The notes under the pieces: model-generated
Told to the model about the DNA's origin: nothing
The model's database searches: none
What the model saw: the letters and a program-made list of their open reading frames with translations, nothing else
Source of the DNA: Cyclobacterium amurskyense
GTDB lineage: Bacteria > Bacteroidota > Bacteroidia > Cytophagales > Cyclobacteriaceae
Length of the DNA: 64,000 nucleotides
Assembly (NCBI RefSeq): GCF_001050135.1
Contig: NZ_CP012040.1
Span: forward strand, 3,365,001-3,429,000
Direction: 5' to 3'
Made by a program: the position numbers and the translations under genes
In this document: piece after piece, positions 34,850 through 42,911 of the stretch
How positions within the stretch are numbered: position 1 is the stretch's first letter
Layout: the number at the start of each line of letters is the position of its first letter

Positions 34850-35119
34850 ATGACAGGAACTGATACAGACAGAATTATCGAGATGGCATGGGAAGATAGG
34901 ACGCCTTTTGAAGCCATTTATACCCAATTTGGCCTTAAGGAGGCAGAGGTGATTGCATTTATGCGAAGATCCCTACATCCCGGCTCATTTAAACGCTGGA
35001 GAAAACGGGTAAACAGCGGTGTCAGCAAAAAGCACCTTTATAAAAGGAGTGAAGCTATCAGCCGTTTTAAATCTTCCAGACAAAGAGATATCTCCAACAA
35101 TAAAATTTCAAAAAGATAA
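34850..35119 (+). CDS. TIGR03643/DUF2805 family protein
   Basis: The 89-aa protein starts with DTDRIIEMAWEDRTPFEAIY, then QFGLKEAEVIAFMRR and FKRWRKRVNSGVSKKHLYK, the signature of this HTH-like family. It has no known function but commonly sits beside photolyase or cryptochrome genes, as here. The photolyase reading frame is open from just inside its 3' end. Confidence 0.85.
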   Translation: MTGTDTDRIIEMAWEDRTPFEAIYTQFGLKEAEVIAFMRRSLHPGSFKRWRKRVNSGVSKKHLYKRSEAISRFKSSRQRDISNNKISKR

Positions 35120-35211
35120 CTTTCCCTACGAATATAGAGGCCATCAGAGAGCGAATTGCAGCCATTGATCCTGTACGCTATTCCAATTCCCGCAATTACG
35201 CAGATGGGGCG

Positions 35212-36207
35212 GTGACCCGACTGAGTCCTTATATTTCCAGAGGGGTGTTAAGTACTAGGCAGGTTTATGAGCATATCCTTAGCTTAACAATGCCTATTGG
35301 AGAAGCAGAAAAACTTATCCAAGAGCTTGCCTGGAGAGATTACTGGCAGCAGGTATGGTTGGCCAAAGGAGAAGCCATTCATACAGACTTGAAGCAGGAA
35401 CAATGGCCGGTTTCAAATAATCAGATACCAAAAGCCATAGTGGAGGCATCAACGGGAATTGAAGTAGTAGATGCAGGCATTAGGGAATTGTATGATACAG
35501 GTTATATGCACAACCATATGCGCATGTATGTGGCAGCCATTTGTTGTAACCTGGCGCATTCCCATTGGTTGACACCTGCCAGGTGGATGTACGCCCATCT
35601 TTTGGATGGAGATATTGCGAGCAATCAGCTCAGTTGGCAATGGGTGGCCGGTACTTTTTCCAATAAGAAATATTATGCCAATCAAGAAAATATCAATCGC
35701 TTCTTCTACAGCAGGCAGCGCGATACTTTCCTGGATGTGCCCTATGAGTATTTTGGACAGATGGAAACCCCTGAAGTTTTGAAAGAAAATAGAGCTTTGA
35801 AAGTAGCGTTTAACTTGCCACAGCCCTCAAAGCCCGTGACAATTCAAAATAAAAATACCCTGATCTACAACTATTATAACCTGGACCCTGATTGGCACAG
35901 GGAAGAAGATTTTCAGCGCATATTGCTTTTGGAACCCTCTCTTTTCGAAAAATTTCCGGTTCATCAAAAATGCATTGATTTTGCAATGGGGCTGGCGGAT
36001 AATATTCCCGACATTCAATTGTTTGTGGGGGAGTTTGATGCACTTCTTACCCAAATAAGCCCGGAGAAAATCATTTATAAGGAACACCCGCTCAATGGAC
36101 ATTATCAAGGTATTCAGGAGCCCAGAGAATGGCTCAGTAATGTGATAGGGTATTATCCTTCCTTTTTTTCTTTTTGGAAAAAGTGTAAGAAAGAACTTCT
36201 GAAATGA
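35212..36207 (+). CDS. Photolyase/cryptochrome FAD-binding domain protein; true 5' end upstream
   Basis: The protein corresponds to the helical FAD-binding half of photolyases. RLSPYISRGVLSTRQVY, ELAWRDYWQQVW, MHNHMRMYVAA, DIASNQLSWQWVAG and KYYANQENINRF are recognised FAD-domain motifs. GTG at 35212 is the first conventional start, giving 331 aa. About 30 more family-like residues (TNIEAIRERIAAIDPVRYSN and on to NYADGAV) are encoded in frame just upstream, back to a stop near 35100, with no ATG, GTG or TTG. The start is thus unresolved. It overlaps the DUF2256 gene by 4 bases. Confidence 0.82.
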   Translation: MTRLSPYISRGVLSTRQVYEHILSLTMPIGEAEKLIQELAWRDYWQQVWLAKGEAIHTDLKQEQWPVSNNQIPKAIVEASTGIEVVDAGIRELYDTGYMHNHMRMYVAAICCNLAHSHWLTPARWMYAHLLDGDIASNQLSWQWVAGTFSNKKYYANQENINRFFYSRQRDTFLDVPYEYFGQMETPEVLKENRALKVAFNLPQPSKPVTIQNKNTLIYNYYNLDPDWHREEDFQRILLLEPSLFEKFPVHQKCIDFAMGLADNIPDIQLFVGEFDALLTQISPEKIIYKEHPLNGHYQGIQEPREWLSNVIGYYPSFFSFWKKCKKELLK

Positions 36208-36347
36208 AGAAAAAAGACCTTCCCGAAAAAGTTTGTTGGACTTGTAAACGCCCATTTACCTGGCGAAAAAAATGGAAAAGGGATTGGGAGCAAGTGAAGT
36301 ACTGCAGTGAAAAATGCAAAAGAAATAAAGACAATGAAAGGCATTAA
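36204..36347 (+). CDS. DUF2256 domain-containing protein (47 aa)
   Basis: A tiny gene whose ATG overlaps the photolyase stop (ATGA). The product has the DUF2256 zinc-ribbon-like pattern: VCWTCKRPFTWRKKW, then CSEKCKRNK, with four cysteines in CxxC pairs. The family is typically next to photolyase and cryptochrome genes. The following gene starts 14 bases before this one ends. Confidence 0.88.
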   Translation: MKKKDLPEKVCWTCKRPFTWRKKWKRDWEQVKYCSEKCKRNKDNERH

Positions 36348-37824
36348 TATTATTTTTCCCCATCAGCTTTTTGAAGCGAGTGAACTTATAAAAAATGGAC
36401 AGGAGTCTTACCTGATTGAGGAATTTCTTTTCTTTCGGCAGTACAAGTTTCACAAACAGAAAATAACTTTTCACCGGGCTTCCATGAAATCGTATGAAGA
36501 AAACCTACAAGGATTAGGTCTCGAAGTCCATTATATTGACTCCGACAATGACTTGTCTGATATCAGGAATTTTCGCCGAGAAATTAAAGCAAAGGGAATT
36601 GAGTCCATCAGTCTGATAGACCCTGTCGATGATTGGTTGATGCAGCGCATTCAAAGTCTCTCCAAATACTGTGAAGTCAAGGTTTTTCCAAGTCCCCAGT
36701 TTTTAAATCACGAAGAGGAATTGGAGGATTTCTTTCGAAAGGATAAAAAATCATTTTTGCAGGCCACATTTTACAAACAGCAGCGAAAAAAACACGATAT
36801 ATTGCTTGATGATGAACAGAACCCTGAGGGAGGAAAATGGTCATTTGATGCGGAAAACAGGAAGAAATTTCCTAGAGGAAAAACACCTCCGTCCATTACA
36901 TTTCCGCCAAAATCTAAAGCCTGGGAAGAAGCTTGTAAGTATACAAGGAAGCATTTCAATAAAAATCCGGGTGATGTTTCCAAAGACCGGATTTATCCTG
37001 TCAATCACAAGGAAGCAAAGGATTGGCTTGAGCAGTTTTTAACTTATCGATTCCATAATTTTGGCAAATACGAAGATGCCTTATTGAAAGAATCATCATT
37101 TATCAACCACAGCCTGCTTTCACCCCTGATGAATAGTGGCTTGATTTTACCCTCCGAAGTAGTAAAACGTGCCCTTTCTTTTGCAGAAGAAGAGGGGATT
37201 CCCATCAATTCCACAGAGGGATTTATTCGCCAAATAATCGGCTGGCGGGAGTTTATCCGAGGGATGTATGTTTGCAAGGGTAGGTATTCCCGTACCCGCA
37301 ACTTCTGGGATTTCAAAAGAAAAATACCACAATCCTTCTATGAAGGAACCACTGGAATTCTACCCGTGGACCAAACCATCAAAAAGGTACTTCAGACCGG
37401 GTATTGCCATCACATTGAAAGGCTTATGGTATTGGGTAACTTTATGCTATTGTGTGAATTTGATCCTAATGAAGTTTATCGCTGGTTTATGGAACTGTTT
37501 ATTGATGCGTATGACTGGGTGATGGTACCCAATGTATATGGCATGTGTCTCTTTGCTGATGGAGGAACTTTTGCTACCAAACCCTATATCGGAGGGTCTA
37601 ATTATATCAAAAAGATGAGCAATTATCCCGGTGGCGATTGGGAAGAAATTTGGGATGGTATGTTTTGGCGCTTTGTCATGAAACAGGAGGATTTTTTCCG
37701 GAAGAATCACCGCACCAATATGCTGGTTTACTCCCTTGACAAAATGGATAAAGACAAACAACAGACCCACCTTGACAATGCCGAATCTTTTATCAAGAAC
37801 AAGTTGGGAGGAGATGCTGAGTGA
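36334..37824 (+). CDS. Cryptochrome/photolyase-related protein (DPRP type) lacking most Fe-S cysteines
   Basis: The ATG at 36334 gives 496 aa. The N-terminal part is the DPRP alpha/beta domain (INIIFPHQLFEA) and the C-terminal part is the FAD domain with GWREFIRGMY, GYCHHIERLMVLGNF, WVMVPNVYGMCLFADGG and TKPYIGGSNYIKKMS. Classical members (PhrB/CryB, 6-4 photolyase type) bind a 4Fe-4S cluster through four Cys. Only the Cys in GYCHH is seen here. Where the others should be, the protein reads SNYPGGDWEEIWDGMFW. It probably belongs to a cluster-free subgroup. It is the last gene of the cluster. Confidence 0.88.
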   Translation: MKGINIIFPHQLFEASELIKNGQESYLIEEFLFFRQYKFHKQKITFHRASMKSYEENLQGLGLEVHYIDSDNDLSDIRNFRREIKAKGIESISLIDPVDDWLMQRIQSLSKYCEVKVFPSPQFLNHEEELEDFFRKDKKSFLQATFYKQQRKKHDILLDDEQNPEGGKWSFDAENRKKFPRGKTPPSITFPPKSKAWEEACKYTRKHFNKNPGDVSKDRIYPVNHKEAKDWLEQFLTYRFHNFGKYEDALLKESSFINHSLLSPLMNSGLILPSEVVKRALSFAEEEGIPINSTEGFIRQIIGWREFIRGMYVCKGRYSRTRNFWDFKRKIPQSFYEGTTGILPVDQTIKKVLQTGYCHHIERLMVLGNFMLLCEFDPNEVYRWFMELFIDAYDWVMVPNVYGMCLFADGGTFATKPYIGGSNYIKKMSNYPGGDWEEIWDGMFWRFVMKQEDFFRKNHRTNMLVYSLDKMDKDKQQTHLDNAESFIKNKLGGDAE

Positions 37825-37869
37825 TTATTTCTGATTGAAGGACAATAAAGCACTTTTGGGCGACATGAA

Positions 37870-37886
37870 CCCGGTTTTGCACCGGG
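37870..37886. repeat. CCCGGT...ACCGGG palindrome
   Basis: CCCGGT and ACCGGG flank a 5-base centre, 45 bases after the cryptochrome stop. No T-run follows. It resembles the CCCG...CGGG palindromes of the accessory region and may be a REP-like unit or a weak terminator. Confidence 0.45.
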
Positions 37887-38092
37887 ATTTATCAATGATT
37901 TTACTCTGATACAAAGTTAAAAAGATCATATTATTGTTTAGAATACCTACGTTGGCTTAGTTACTTTATTACACCTTCACATACGCTCCTTTTTTTGACA
38001 TTCGTCAAGTTAAAGTATGCCTATTATAAACAGGAGTTAGTGAGTCTCATAGATACTAAACCATAATTTGATAATATTACGTATATTTAAAT

Positions 38093-38320
38093 ATGGAATG
38101 GAGAACGTATATTTCAGCGGATCAGAATGTGCTTCTTGGAAAGCCAACAGTTAAAGGAACAAGAATTTCTGTAGAGCACATTATTGGCTTATTAGCCCAG
38201 GGATGGACTGAGAAACAAATCCTCGAAAATCACCCACGATTAACAAAAGAGTCTTTGCAGGCAGTATTCTCCTATATTCAAGAATGCCTGAAAGACGGTC
38301 TTCTTTATTCGAACGCGTAA
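38093..38320 (+). CDS. DUF433 antitoxin
   Basis: The 75-aa protein shows the DUF433 pattern: GKPTVKGTRISVEHIIGLL, then AQGWTEKQILENHPRLT, followed by a helix. It is a small HTH protein that usually acts as antitoxin for a DUF5615 PIN-like toxin. The toxin gene follows 11 bases later. Confidence 0.88.
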   Translation: MEWRTYISADQNVLLGKPTVKGTRISVEHIIGLLAQGWTEKQILENHPRLTKESLQAVFSYIQECLKDGLLYSNA

Positions 38321-38331
38321 TTTGCTAAGGT

Positions 38332-38685
38332 TTGAAATTTCTAGCAAATGAAAATATTCCTATTTCAAGTGTAATTTATCTCAAATCTCAGGGTTTTGAC
38401 ATAACGGCAATTGGTCTCGACAATCCTAGCATTTCTGATGACAAAGTTATGAATATTGCTATTGCCGAAGAGCGTACTATTATTACATACGATAGTGATT
38501 ATGGGGAACTCATTTTTAAGTATGGCTATAAACCAAAAGCTGGAGTAATTTTCATTCGATATCAACCCTCTGAACCTTTGGAACCAAGTAAGATACTTGA
38601 ACATCTTACATCTATACCCGGATTGTCCTTTAACCGGACTCTAACAGTAGTAGACACTAATTCAATAAGACAAAAAAAATATTAA
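38332..38685 (+). CDS. DUF5615 PIN-like toxin
   Basis: The protein opens KFLANENIPISSVIYLKSQG, with the acidic residue of the PIN fold. It continues with AIAEERTIITYDSDYGELIF, the second acidic cluster, as in DUF5615 family nucleases. It starts at TTG 38332 (117 aa). It pairs with the DUF433 gene just upstream, as is usual. Confidence 0.85.
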   Translation: MKFLANENIPISSVIYLKSQGFDITAIGLDNPSISDDKVMNIAIAEERTIITYDSDYGELIFKYGYKPKAGVIFIRYQPSEPLEPSKILEHLTSIPGLSFNRTLTVVDTNSIRQKKY

Positions 38686-39325
38686 TGCCCTCTGAATATT
38701 TACTTTAAAGTTGAGGATGATAGACTTGAAGTAAAATTATTCTTATCTACTCAACTAATGTTAGAAAATAAGCATAAAAATATTCTTATAATTTTGGCTA
38801 AGGCCAAGGTTTTCTCCTATTGTCTTAGGAATGGTCTTTAACCCATTCCTATTGAAATGATTTTAGACCAATCATTTTTGGTTAAAATTTTGGAAAAAGG
38901 AATTATATCCGGCTATTCAATAGCTGCCTACTTTAGCTGGAGGCATCATATATTGAGAGCACCGGCTTTAAAACATTAATCAAAACTTTCCTAAATACTC
39001 CAGATCGATTTAAATGTCTTTAAAAACCAAAGGCAGGAGGCCTCAGACATTAACGAAAAGCCGGTTTCAAAATTGACCTTACTGAAGGCTATTGCCCTTC
39101 AAAGCCAAATCATTAATACCCTGGGTGGCGCCCCTTCGTTGGCATACCTAGGGCTACAAAGGCTGCACTCCTCTGGATTGCTGCATTGAATACTACCTGT
39201 TTGTTTGCTGCGTTTTTAAAATGTTAATTTCCGAAATGATGATTTTTTCATAATCTTAATATAGGATAATGATTATTAACTTTGGCAGGTTAACCAGTTA
39301 ATTGAATATTTCGTAACTTAAATAT
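38686..39325. other. Intergenic stretch, no gene recognised
   Basis: This 640-base gap has stops in all frames and no RNA gene that I can recognise. Small inverted repeats are present (AATGATT/AATCATT, 38856-38876). The segment near 39040-39190 (GGCAGGAGGCCT, GGGTGGCGCCCCTTCG) is more GC-rich than the rest and may be an old mobile-element remnant. Confidence 0.45.
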
Positions 39326-39574
39326 ATGGAGACTCAACTTTTAGACAGGATTACGGTTAACCCTGAAATTTGCCATGGGAAACCCACAATTGGAAATAAA
39401 AGGTATACGGTGGACTTGATTCTTGACCTTTTGTCCGCAGGATCAACTCATGCCGAAATTCTGGAAGATTATCCTAAATTGGAAGAAGAGGATATCTTGG
39501 CCTGTTTAGCCTACGCAAGCAAATTATTAAAGTATTCAAGCTATACTAAAACCTCAGTTTTAAACTGGTGTTAA
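39326..39574 (+). CDS. Orphan DUF433 protein
   Basis: The 82-aa protein has the DUF433 pattern (ICHGKPTIGNKRYTVDLIL, then EILEDYPKLEEEDILACLAYASKL). No DUF5615 toxin frame follows, unlike at 38093. The last ten residues are unlike the family, so the 3' end may be altered. It could be the residue of a lost TA pair or a stand-alone regulator. Confidence 0.75.
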   Translation: METQLLDRITVNPEICHGKPTIGNKRYTVDLILDLLSAGSTHAEILEDYPKLEEEDILACLAYASKLLKYSSYTKTSVLNWC

Positions 39575-39827
39575 ATCTACAACTTTAAAGAGATTGATTA
39601 AATCCAGATGTAAAGTCCTCTATCTGGAGGTCTGACATTGTACTGCAGTTGGAATGGTTCTCTCTCAAAAATAGCATGTTTTAGCATTGCCAATTAGATC
39701 ATTCTCAAAACGTAAATGAAGAACGCCTAAAAGCCCATTTTTCTAATGCATTGCCCTAAAATTAGATGGAGATTGATAGATAAATCAGTATCTTGTACTA
39801 TTAGAATAAACCTAAATTCCTCCACTT

Positions 39828-40283
39828 ATGAAATACAAGCAATCGCAGTTTGGATGGGTTGTAATTATATTGTTTACACTTTTGGTAGCTTTTCTCTGCC
39901 TGGCTTATGCCTTTCAGTGGGGAGGCAATCCACTTCCTTTTATTCCTTTCCTAGCACTGAGTTCAATTCTTGTGATTTTAGGGCTAATGCTTTACAAACT
40001 TACGGTAGAAGTTAAGGGCACTACTCTCAGACTGTTTTATGGCATTGGACTGATAAACCTTAAATTTAATATCGATGTACTGGAGGAAACGGAGATTATC
40101 AGGGTGCCGTGGTATTACGGTGTTGGAATCAGGATCACCCCAAAGGGCATGCTATACAGCATACATGGATGGAAAGCATTGCAGATAAATTTTAAAAGCA
40201 AAGGGGAAAGTAAAAGGGTGATGGTGGGAACTGCTGAGCCAGAACTGCTGAAAAAGGTATTGGAACACAATTGCAAAAAGTAA
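39828..40283 (+). CDS. Hypothetical membrane protein with PH-like domain
   Basis: Two transmembrane helices (about residues 8-30 and 37-56) are followed by a beta-rich domain. It has TTLRLFYGIGLINLKFNIDV, then VPWYYGVGIRITPKGMLY and a final AEPELLKKVLEH helix, resembling bacterial PH-like domains (TATA-type membrane protein). The function is unknown. The tail-tube gene starts 37 bases later, so the two may be co-transcribed. Confidence 0.6.
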   Translation: MKYKQSQFGWVVIILFTLLVAFLCLAYAFQWGGNPLPFIPFLALSSILVILGLMLYKLTVEVKGTTLRLFYGIGLINLKFNIDVLEETEIIRVPWYYGVGIRITPKGMLYSIHGWKALQINFKSKGESKRVMVGTAEPELLKKVLEHNCKK

Positions 40284-40320
40284 TTCAAAATTAGATATAG
40301 GCTTATACAATCAGAAAATT

Positions 40321-40776
40321 ATGGCAGGAGAAAAACAGGATTCAGTTTGGCCACAACCAAGGTTTTACTTTAGGGTAAAGTTTGAAACACTGGATAACCC
40401 GGTTTCTTTTCAGGAGGTATCAGGTTTGGATCCAGAAGCAGCGTCTTTGGAATACAGAAGAGGTGAAAGCAAGTCCTTTTCAGCCATAAAAATGCCCGGA
40501 ATTTCAAAAAGTGGTAATGTAGCCCTAAAAAAAGGCCTTTTTCCAGATGAGGGTAAATTCAATAATTGGATCAATTCAATAAAAATGAATGTGGTAAGAC
40601 GGGAGAATGTTATAATTGAATTGTTAGATGAATCCGGAAATCCTTCAATGACATGGTCCTTATCCAATGCCTGGGTCAGCAAAGCTACCGGATTTGACCT
40701 TAATTCGAATACAGAGGAAGTGGCCATTGAAACAATAGAACTTGGCTACGAAGGTTTAACCATAATTAATGCGTAA
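40321..40776 (+). CDS. Phage tail-tube protein, gp19/TIGR02241 family (orphan)
   Basis: The 151-aa protein matches the T4 gp19-like tail-tube family used in phage tails and extracellular contractile injection systems. It opens PRFYFRVKFETLDNPVSFQE, has VSGLDPEAASLEYRRGES, and WSLSNAWVSKATGFDLNSN followed by ETIELGYEGL. No sheath, baseplate, ATPase or lysozyme gene is nearby, so it is an orphan structural protein. It may be a remnant, a spare tube protein for a system elsewhere, or recruited for another purpose. Confidence 0.85.
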   Translation: MAGEKQDSVWPQPRFYFRVKFETLDNPVSFQEVSGLDPEAASLEYRRGESKSFSAIKMPGISKSGNVALKKGLFPDEGKFNNWINSIKMNVVRRENVIIELLDESGNPSMTWSLSNAWVSKATGFDLNSNTEEVAIETIELGYEGLTIINA

Positions 40777-40798
40777 ACTTTCTATCGAATAGCTTTTA

Positions 40799-40975
40799 AA
40801 CCCGAAATATGCAATAGACATTCTATTACGTGCTGAAATCGCTTCAAAATACCCAATCGTTGATGTTTTCAATTTCACCATAGCGGTGCTATGCTAAAAT
40901 CTCCAAACAGCCTGATTTTCTTGCGATTGCAACACTTCCCGTAAACACGGGAAATCCTATTACATAATCCGGGTT
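40799..40975. repeat. MITE-like element M, copy 1
   Basis: A 177-bp non-coding repeat with inverted ends AACCCGAAATATGCAAT and, read inward from the right, AACCCGGATTATGTAAT (14 of 17 matching). It recurs at 42912-43103. Inside are the palindromes CATAGC-GGT-GCTATG and CCCGTAAACACGGG. It carries no ORF. It lies between the tail-tube gene and the subtilase. Confidence 0.8.
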
Positions 40976-41159
40976 AAAAACAACACTCTGTATCGATGTG
41001 CAAGGTCTTAGGGGAAATCCTAATTGATTGGCTCTGAATTTATCAGTAATTCAGTAAGTTATGTGGTTTTTGGCTAAGTGAATTCACGGATTTTTTGTTA
41101 ACTTAACAGGGATTAAAGTTTTTTCATTTTAGTACCAAACCCTTTAACCACTACATATT

Positions 41160-42467
41160 ATGGATCCCTATATCAATAACCAAGCAGCTTCGGGAAACAA
41201 ACCTAAGTTTACCGGTAAAAAATTGGTGTTGCTTCACCCTGAGGCTAGTTTTAAAAATATCAATGAGGAAGCCAATGGTGCCTCGCTTAGATTGGCGCCT
41301 TCTGGAGCTTACAAAAGCAAAGAGGAAGATTATGAAAAAGCATTTTCAGAAGGTGATGGCATTGTCTTTGAAAAATTCAATGTAGCCGTAATCAATGCGG
41401 ACCATGATGAACAGGTGAACAGCCTGATGGCAGCAAAGCAATCTTTCCAATACATGGAGCCGGAGCGCTTTGTATATGCCTTGGATTCACCCCCACAAAC
41501 GAATATAGGGATGTTACTCTGGAATTTCATTTGCCAAATCTTTGGTATAAAAAAACCAGGGCCTGTACCCAAAGACCCTCCTGTAGTTGTACCTCCTGTA
41601 TTTGAAAATGATGCAACTGCTTATTGGGCCATTCATGCCTTGGGTGCATTGCAAAGTAGCAAAACGGGTAGGGGAGTGAATTTGGCCATTTTGGATACCG
41701 GCATGACCCTTGACCATCCTGATTTCCTAAACAGGGAGGTATTCTCCAAATCCTTTATTTCAGGTGAGACAGTAGACGATTTTAACGGACATGGCACGCA
41801 TTGCGCTGGTATAGCCACCGGAGGGATAAATGCCAGCACCGGCATACGCTATGGAACAGCCAGTGAGGCCACCCTTTATGCTGGAAAAGTTTTGTCCAAT
41901 AAAGGTGTGGGTAGCGATAGTGGAATATTAGCAGGTATGGAGTGGGCAGTGAACAACGAATGCAAAGTAATATCTATGTCGCTAGGGGCCTCTGTTGGTG
42001 AGAATGCACGGTATTCAAACATTTACAATGATCTGGCCAAAAGATCCATGGATATGGGTACCCTTATCATTGCCGCAGCAGGAAATGACAGTCAACGAAG
42101 CCATGACTCCATAAAACCCGTCAATCATCCTGGGAATTGTCCCAATATCATGGCGGTGGGAGCTTTAGACAAGAACTCTGCCATAGCCAATTTTTCATGT
42201 GGAGGCCTTAATCCTGATGGAGGAAGCGTGGACATAGCCGGTCCTGGGGTGGAGATTTACAGTTCATGGAAGAAGCCTCAGGAATATGCTATCATTAGCG
42301 GCACAAGCATGGCAACGCCTTATGTGGCCGGTGTAGCAGCCTTATTGTGTGAAGCTTATCCGGATGCCAGTCCTATAGAAATTTGGGATAAGCTTACTAC
42401 CAGCGCGCGAAACGTTGGTTTACCCGCTAGAGATGCAGGAACAGGATTGGTACAAGCACCGCAATAA
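41160..42467 (+). CDS. S8 family serine peptidase (subtilase)
   Basis: The 435-aa protein has the subtilisin triad: Asp in LAILDTGMTLDHPDF (about residue 180), His in GHGTHCAGIA (about 216) and Ser in SGTSMATPYVAG (about 380), plus the oxyanion Asn in AAAGND. Residues 1-150 form a propeptide-like region without an obvious signal peptide, so export, if any, is not by a classical Sec signal. A small inhibitor-like gene follows 11 bases later. The pair is bracketed by two copies of repeat M. Confidence 0.93.
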   Translation: MDPYINNQAASGNKPKFTGKKLVLLHPEASFKNINEEANGASLRLAPSGAYKSKEEDYEKAFSEGDGIVFEKFNVAVINADHDEQVNSLMAAKQSFQYMEPERFVYALDSPPQTNIGMLLWNFICQIFGIKKPGPVPKDPPVVVPPVFENDATAYWAIHALGALQSSKTGRGVNLAILDTGMTLDHPDFLNREVFSKSFISGETVDDFNGHGTHCAGIATGGINASTGIRYGTASEATLYAGKVLSNKGVGSDSGILAGMEWAVNNECKVISMSLGASVGENARYSNIYNDLAKRSMDMGTLIIAAAGNDSQRSHDSIKPVNHPGNCPNIMAVGALDKNSAIANFSCGGLNPDGGSVDIAGPGVEIYSSWKKPQEYAIISGTSMATPYVAGVAALLCEAYPDASPIEIWDKLTTSARNVGLPARDAGTGLVQAPQ

Positions 42468-42478
42468 ATTGAGAAACC

Positions 42479-42706
42479 ATGAAAAGAAACTTTATTGCTT
42501 CGGTTGAAGAGAATGCAACTGGAAAGATAGACCAGATTGCAGGGGAATTGAGACGAAAAGGCTGTACCATCAAGCAGGTTTTAAAGCTTTCCGGAATCAT
42601 TACAGGCTGTAGTTCCGGAAATGAAAGCAAGTTGGAAGACCTGAAAATATCGGGCATTAAATACATAGAGGAAGACAGGCAAGTGGGGGCCTTGGGAGAA
42701 GATTAA
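42479..42706 (+). CDS. Stand-alone subtilase propeptide/inhibitor-like protein (I9 type)
   Basis: The 75-aa protein resembles the I9 propeptide/POIA1 inhibitor fold. It has IDQIAGELRRKGCTIKQVL, LSGIITGCSSG and ends with KISGIKYIEEDRQVG, the usual beta-alpha-beta then GI.YIEED.. pattern that lies against the protease active site. There is no signal peptide. Its location right behind the subtilase suggests it folds or inhibits that enzyme. Confidence 0.7.
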   Translation: MKRNFIASVEENATGKIDQIAGELRRKGCTIKQVLKLSGIITGCSSGNESKLEDLKISGIKYIEEDRQVGALGED

Positions 42707-42821
42707 TTTCTGAGGTAAACCCTATCTCACATTATACCATCTAACGCTTAATAGCCTTAGCGTAATCATGGTAAAATTGAGTCATTGCACGAATTTATCA
42801 TGCTCGAAAGGGTGAAAAATT

Positions 42822-42849
42822 AAAACCACGGGTTTAGCCCGTGGTTTTG
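42822..42849 (+). terminator. Hairpin AAAACCACGGG...CCCGTGGTTTT
   Basis: AAAACCACGGG and CCCGTGGTTTT pair perfectly around TTTAG, about 115 bases after the inhibitor gene. The symmetric A/T flanks let it act as a terminator in either direction, serving the subtilase operon or, less likely, other transcripts. It could also be a REP-type unit. Confidence 0.5.
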
Positions 42850-42911
42850 TAAATGGGTATTAACTGATTTTGGTGTCATCGCATCCGCTCCATGTTTTTG
42901 AATATAGGTTT

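Noticed and set aside
38686..39325. Possible ncRNA or transposase remnant around 39040-39190
   Set aside because: GC-rich short repeats are visible, but no consistent structure or coding trace could be supported by eye.
40321..40776. Part of a complete prophage or contractile injection system
   Set aside because: No sheath, baseplate, capsid, terminase or AAA+ ATPase gene lies within the window on either side; only the tube protein is present.
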